Shown here piece by piece: positions 6,701 to 8,374 of a stretch of DNA of 8,374 nt (positions are counted from its first letter, which is position 1; each line of letters opens with the position of its first letter). Below the pieces are notes generated by a model, which searched no databases, had not been told where the DNA came from, and worked only from the letters and a program-made list of their open reading frames with translations. The translations under genes were made by a program, and so were the position numbers. Source of the stretch: Flavobacteriaceae bacterium UBA2000. GTDB taxonomy: Bacteria; Bacteroidota; Bacteroidia; Flavobacteriales; Flavobacteriaceae. The stretch spans positions 1-8,374 of the forward strand of contig DDCS01000074.1 of the NCBI GenBank assembly GCA_002335345.1, in the 5' to 3' direction.

Positions 6701-7619
6701 TACAGATTACGATGGCGATGGAAATACAACGAATTTGTTGTTGATGGATTTTACCACATTAGGGGAGGTGCTTTTCAATGGACAGGCTACAGTAAATCAA
6801 GGGTCCTTTGATGTAGAATTTATCGTTCCGCGAGATATTCAGGTGCCTGTTGGGCAAGGTAAAGTGAGTTTTTATTCAAAGCGCGCGGGCGTCTTTGAAG
6901 ATCAGGCGGGGTATAACTTAAATGTCTTGGTCGGGGGGCTGAACGAAAATGCGCCTCAAGATAATGTGGGCCCTGAAATAGAGCTCTTCATGAATGATGA
7001 AAACTTTATTTCCGGCGGGACCACAAATGACAATCCTATTCTTTTGGTCAATTTAAGTGACGATAGCGGCCTGAACACAACCGGAGGAATCGGTCATGAC
7101 TTAATCGCGATTCTTGATGGCGATTCGGCCAATCCTTTTGTTTTGAACGAATATTATCAAGCGAACGTCGATGACTTTTCAAAAGGAAAAGTTCAATTCA
7201 AGTTACGTGATTTAGAAGATGGGCCGCACAGCCTTCAGGTGAAGGCTTGGGATACCTATAATAATTTCTCTTTAGCAACGATTGATTTTATCGTCAGTGG
7301 CGGAAATGCCATCAAAATTTCAAGAGTCCTGAACTATCCGAACCCATTTGTCAATTACACCGAATTTTGGTTCAATCACAATCGACCCTTTGAGCCTTTA
7401 GACGTCACCGTACAAGTGTTCTCTGTTTCTGGAAAGTTAGTCTGGAATCATCATCAAACCGTAATGACGCAGGGGTATCTGTCCCGCGACATCATTTGGG
7501 ACGGAAGAGATGATTTTGGAGACAAAATCGGAAAGGGCGTTTATGTCTATAAACTGACTGTTCGTTCCTCAATATCCGGCGAAACGGCCGAGAAATATGA
7601 GAAACTGGTCATTTTATAA
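3756..7619 (+). CDS. porU: Type IX secretion system sortase PorU (C25 family)
   Basis: PorU is the surface-exposed gingipain-like cysteine peptidase/sortase of the T9SS. In Porphyromonas gingivalis it cleaves the C-terminal domain of cargo delivered by PorV and joins the cargo to anionic LPS. The 1287-residue protein starts with a Sec signal peptide (hydrophobic 8-22, likely cleavage FA|QS after 22). An N-terminal region contains WYKFEIDQTGVYRL (170-183). The C25 caspase-like domain spans about 535-910, with LFGDTSVDF (611-619), catalytic His783 in NYFGHGGEDG and catalytic Cys817 in TVTCEFSKFDNP; it ends with YIGDPAMHL. Beta-rich domains follow, and a type-A sorting domain (about 1188-1287) starts with LNYPNPF and ends KGVYVYKLTV...KLVIL. 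An acidic loop DYDGDGN lies at 984-990. ATG 3756 is the first start, but Met3 and Met4 (3762, 3765) would also give a good signal peptide. porV follows after 37 bp, probably in the same operon. Confidence 0.96.
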   Translation: MPMMKGKAFLMLFLLMGTAVFAQSKTINLPWSATTKNTKLSQRSPMQTKIGQSLNLRWDEQGPMYYERWKDQLPADTASVRVSRVVWGELSSEDKRKLQGRGVPQTLKVKLVSSKARDQWYTTVIFNPFVRHNGRLKKVQSFELDYRFSSQKMGHRVSAITNSVLSQGSWYKFEIDQTGVYRLDRSFLSSLGMNPAAINPDLLKVYGHGGKPLPLSNSDPQNFDLPEVPIKVVGGEDGRFDSGDYVLFYGQGIMGYDAENDSHFNPYAETAYYFITADGAPGLRIEPMVEPTANAEVIFEQYQELKYHERDEYSPAKVGRRWFGDRFDIQNQQEYNFNFPGRIASEPVKVKVRAAAASEVPTSLQVNVNGTTVDPLTFNAINDPTLLSVDSFVQDFQLSGESINVSLNYNNSGNPSSIGYLDYVQVTATMPLRANGSSFVFFNQEASSSSGVGQFSISQAQNIQEVWAIETPYNVRYKLNDQQGDIFSFKTILGTKANYVALVTGDFLEPRRSDNAAVANQNIKGTIFNGPGGFQDIDYIIVTPRSLVAAAEQLASHHRMRSNLRVRVLTTEDIYTEFSSGKQDIGAIRNLVRYVYENASSSQERIKYLCLFGDTSVDFKDRLSGNNNMVPTYHTLSSVDTFNSFMSDDFFGMMDPDEGTMSSAHSLDVAVGRILVDDPGQAQRIVSKIKSYNDEASYGSWRNNFVIISDDVDIGWEYRALEVTLDSIADRVSFEKPFINVKKIHTDAYQQETSAGGNRYPEARDAIENAVEVGALIVNYFGHGGEDGLAKEFIYTKETAQELRNEERLPCFVTVTCEFSKFDNPLRVTAGELTFWNEQGGAGSLITTTRSVSVTLGVDFNTLLSEYLFGFGQDVPPAPAEALRLTKNLIGSNNKRVIFYIGDPAMHLAFPKKQIRLTAINDAPLGLANDTLKALSRIKLSGLVLDPEGNAMPNYSGILQVKVFDKELQRSTLGNDGIRDNGTDYDGDGNTTNLLLMDFTTLGEVLFNGQATVNQGSFDVEFIVPRDIQVPVGQGKVSFYSKRAGVFEDQAGYNLNVLVGGLNENAPQDNVGPEIELFMNDENFISGGTTNDNPILLVNLSDDSGLNTTGGIGHDLIAILDGDSANPFVLNEYYQANVDDFSKGKVQFKLRDLEDGPHSLQVKAWDTYNNFSLATIDFIVSGGNAIKISRVLNYPNPFVNYTEFWFNHNRPFEPLDVTVQVFSVSGKLVWNHHQTVMTQGYLSRDIIWDGRDDFGDKIGKGVYVYKLTVRSSISGETAEKYEKLVIL

Positions 7620-7632
7620 ATAATTAAAAAAG

Positions 7633-7640
7633 TATATTTG
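7633..7640 (+). promoter_or_regulatory. Possible porV-proximal promoter box
   Basis: TATATTTG, an exact TAnnTTTG match, lies in the 37-bp porU-porV gap and ends 16 bases before the porV ATG. A clear -33 TTTG is lacking; the closest is the TTTT at 7612-7615, 17 bases upstream. It could let porV be expressed above or independently of porU. There is no terminator in the gap, so read-through from porU is also expected. Confidence 0.35.
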
Positions 7641-7656
7641 TCAAAATTTATTCAAT

Positions 7657-8374
7657 ATGAAGAACGGATTGTTGTTAGTTTTTTCGATGATGATGTTAGT
7701 GCAAAATGCCTTTGCACAAGAGGAGATTCCGCCACAACCCATAACCACCGGGGTGCCTTTTTTACTTATTGCTGCTGATGCTCGTGCCGGCGGTATGGGC
7801 GATATTGGTGTAGCGACTTCGGCCGATGCCTTTTCGCAACAATGGAATCCATCAAAATATGCGTTTTCTATAGCAGAATCAGGTTTTGGAGTGACCTACA
7901 CCCCTTATTTGAGCAGTCTTGTTAACGATATATTCCTGGGCAATTTAACCTACTTTAACCGCATTAACGAGCGCAGTGCTTTTGCTGGTAGCTTTAGATA
8001 TTTTAGTCTTGGTGAAATTGAATTGCGGGACACCTTTGATCAAGAACCACTGATTCAAAGCCCGAACGAATTTACGTTTGATTTAACCTACGCCTTGCGT
8101 TTGGGAGATCGTTTTTCAATGGCGGTTACGGGGCGTTACTTGCGTTCCGATTTAAAAATCCAGGCCTCTACTGAGGATGCCTCTGCGGCCAGTTCTTTTG
8201 CCGTAGATATTTCCGGGTATTACCAAAGTGAGGAAGTGGCTTTTTCTGATTTTAATGGTCGTTGGCGAGGAGGATTCAATATTTCTAACATTGGACCGAA
8301 AATCAAATACGATGAAGTCGGTCAAGAGAACTTTTTACCCACAAAACTCGGTTTAGGGGGTGGGTTTGATTTTA
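7657..8374 (+). CDS. porV: T9SS outer-membrane shuttle PorV (LptO), 3' end outside window
   Basis: PorV is a FadL/OmpP1-like outer-membrane beta-barrel that collects T9SS cargo by its C-terminal domain at the translocon and delivers it to PorU. The ATG is the only sensible start: a signal peptide follows directly (MKNGLLLVFS, hydrophobic to residue 20, likely cleavage NAFA|QEE). The first 239 residues are present, without a stop, so the gene continues past the window edge. Family-typical segments are TTGVPFLLIAADARAGGMG (30-48), ATSADAFSQQWNPSKYAF (53-70), VNDIFLGNLTYFNRINER (89-106), GSFRYFSLG (111-119), FDLTYALRLGDRFSMAVTGR (141-160), YYQSEE (188-193) and GRWRGGFNISNIGPKIKYD (201-219). Beta strands alternate polar and apolar residues as expected of a barrel. 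It lacks a Shine-Dalgarno sequence; the leader is A/T-rich. Its position behind porU matches the pairing known in Flavobacterium. Confidence 0.95.
   Translation, partial: MKNGLLLVFSMMMLVQNAFAQEEIPPQPITTGVPFLLIAADARAGGMGDIGVATSADAFSQQWNPSKYAFSIAESGFGVTYTPYLSSLVNDIFLGNLTYFNRINERSAFAGSFRYFSLGEIELRDTFDQEPLIQSPNEFTFDLTYALRLGDRFSMAVTGRYLRSDLKIQASTEDASAASSFAVDISGYYQSEEVAFSDFNGRWRGGFNISNIGPKIKYDEVGQENFLPTKLGLGGGFDF

Noticed and set aside
1..8374. Mobile element, CRISPR array, defence or phage system
   Set aside because: No transposase, integrase, regularly spaced repeat or target-site duplication is visible. All protein genes are core envelope or secretion functions, even though tRNA genes are common integration sites.

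Overview
The window most likely comes from the chromosome of a member of the Flavobacteriia (Bacteroidota). The main evidence is the gldJ <> porU-porV arrangement, whose protein motifs can be read directly. Promoter-like boxes matching the Bacteroidota consensus TAnnTTTG support this, as do Shine-Dalgarno-poor starts and tRNA genes without encoded CCA. No insertion sequence, CRISPR array, phage gene or defence gene was seen. This is core housekeeping and envelope-secretion territory, not an accessory island.

Layout. Positions 1-71 hold no confident gene, although two forward frames run open into the first tRNA. Two tRNA genes with a GAC (valine) anticodon follow on the + strand (72-145 and 243-317), each with a rho-independent terminator directly behind it. 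The second has its own TAnnTTTG box. Next, on the - strand, come murF (452-1804, peptidoglycan precursor ligase) and, upstream of it, gldJ (1874-3553, gliding/T9SS lipoprotein), separated by 69 bp that carry a hairpin plus T-tract. The gap 3554-3755 is a divergent promoter region. From it porU (3756-7619, the C25-family sortase of the type IX secretion system) runs rightward. After 37 bp porV (7657 to the window end, incomplete) follows; it encodes the outer-membrane beta-barrel that shuttles T9SS cargo to PorU.

How the genes work together. GldJ is a periplasm-facing lipoprotein needed for gliding and for stability of the T9SS core in Flavobacterium. PorV carries secreted proteins by their C-terminal domain from the translocon to PorU, and PorU removes that domain and anchors the cargo on the cell surface. 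PorU here has its catalytic His783 and Cys817 and a type-A C-terminal sorting domain of its own. GldJ has a formylglycine-generating-enzyme-like fold but lacks the catalytic cysteines, so it is probably structural. MurF belongs to cell-wall synthesis and is a co-oriented neighbour.

I do not see an undescribed multi-gene system. The observations most worth a second look are at small scale: a GNRA-capped hairpin that would form the extreme 5' end of the porU mRNA, a cruciform-like repeat in the gldJ/porU divergent region, a terminator-like hairpin almost touching the murF start, a structured element behind murF, two acceptor-stem mismatches in the first tRNA-Val, and a calcium-loop-like motif in PorU. 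No gene-free stretch exceeds 300 bases.
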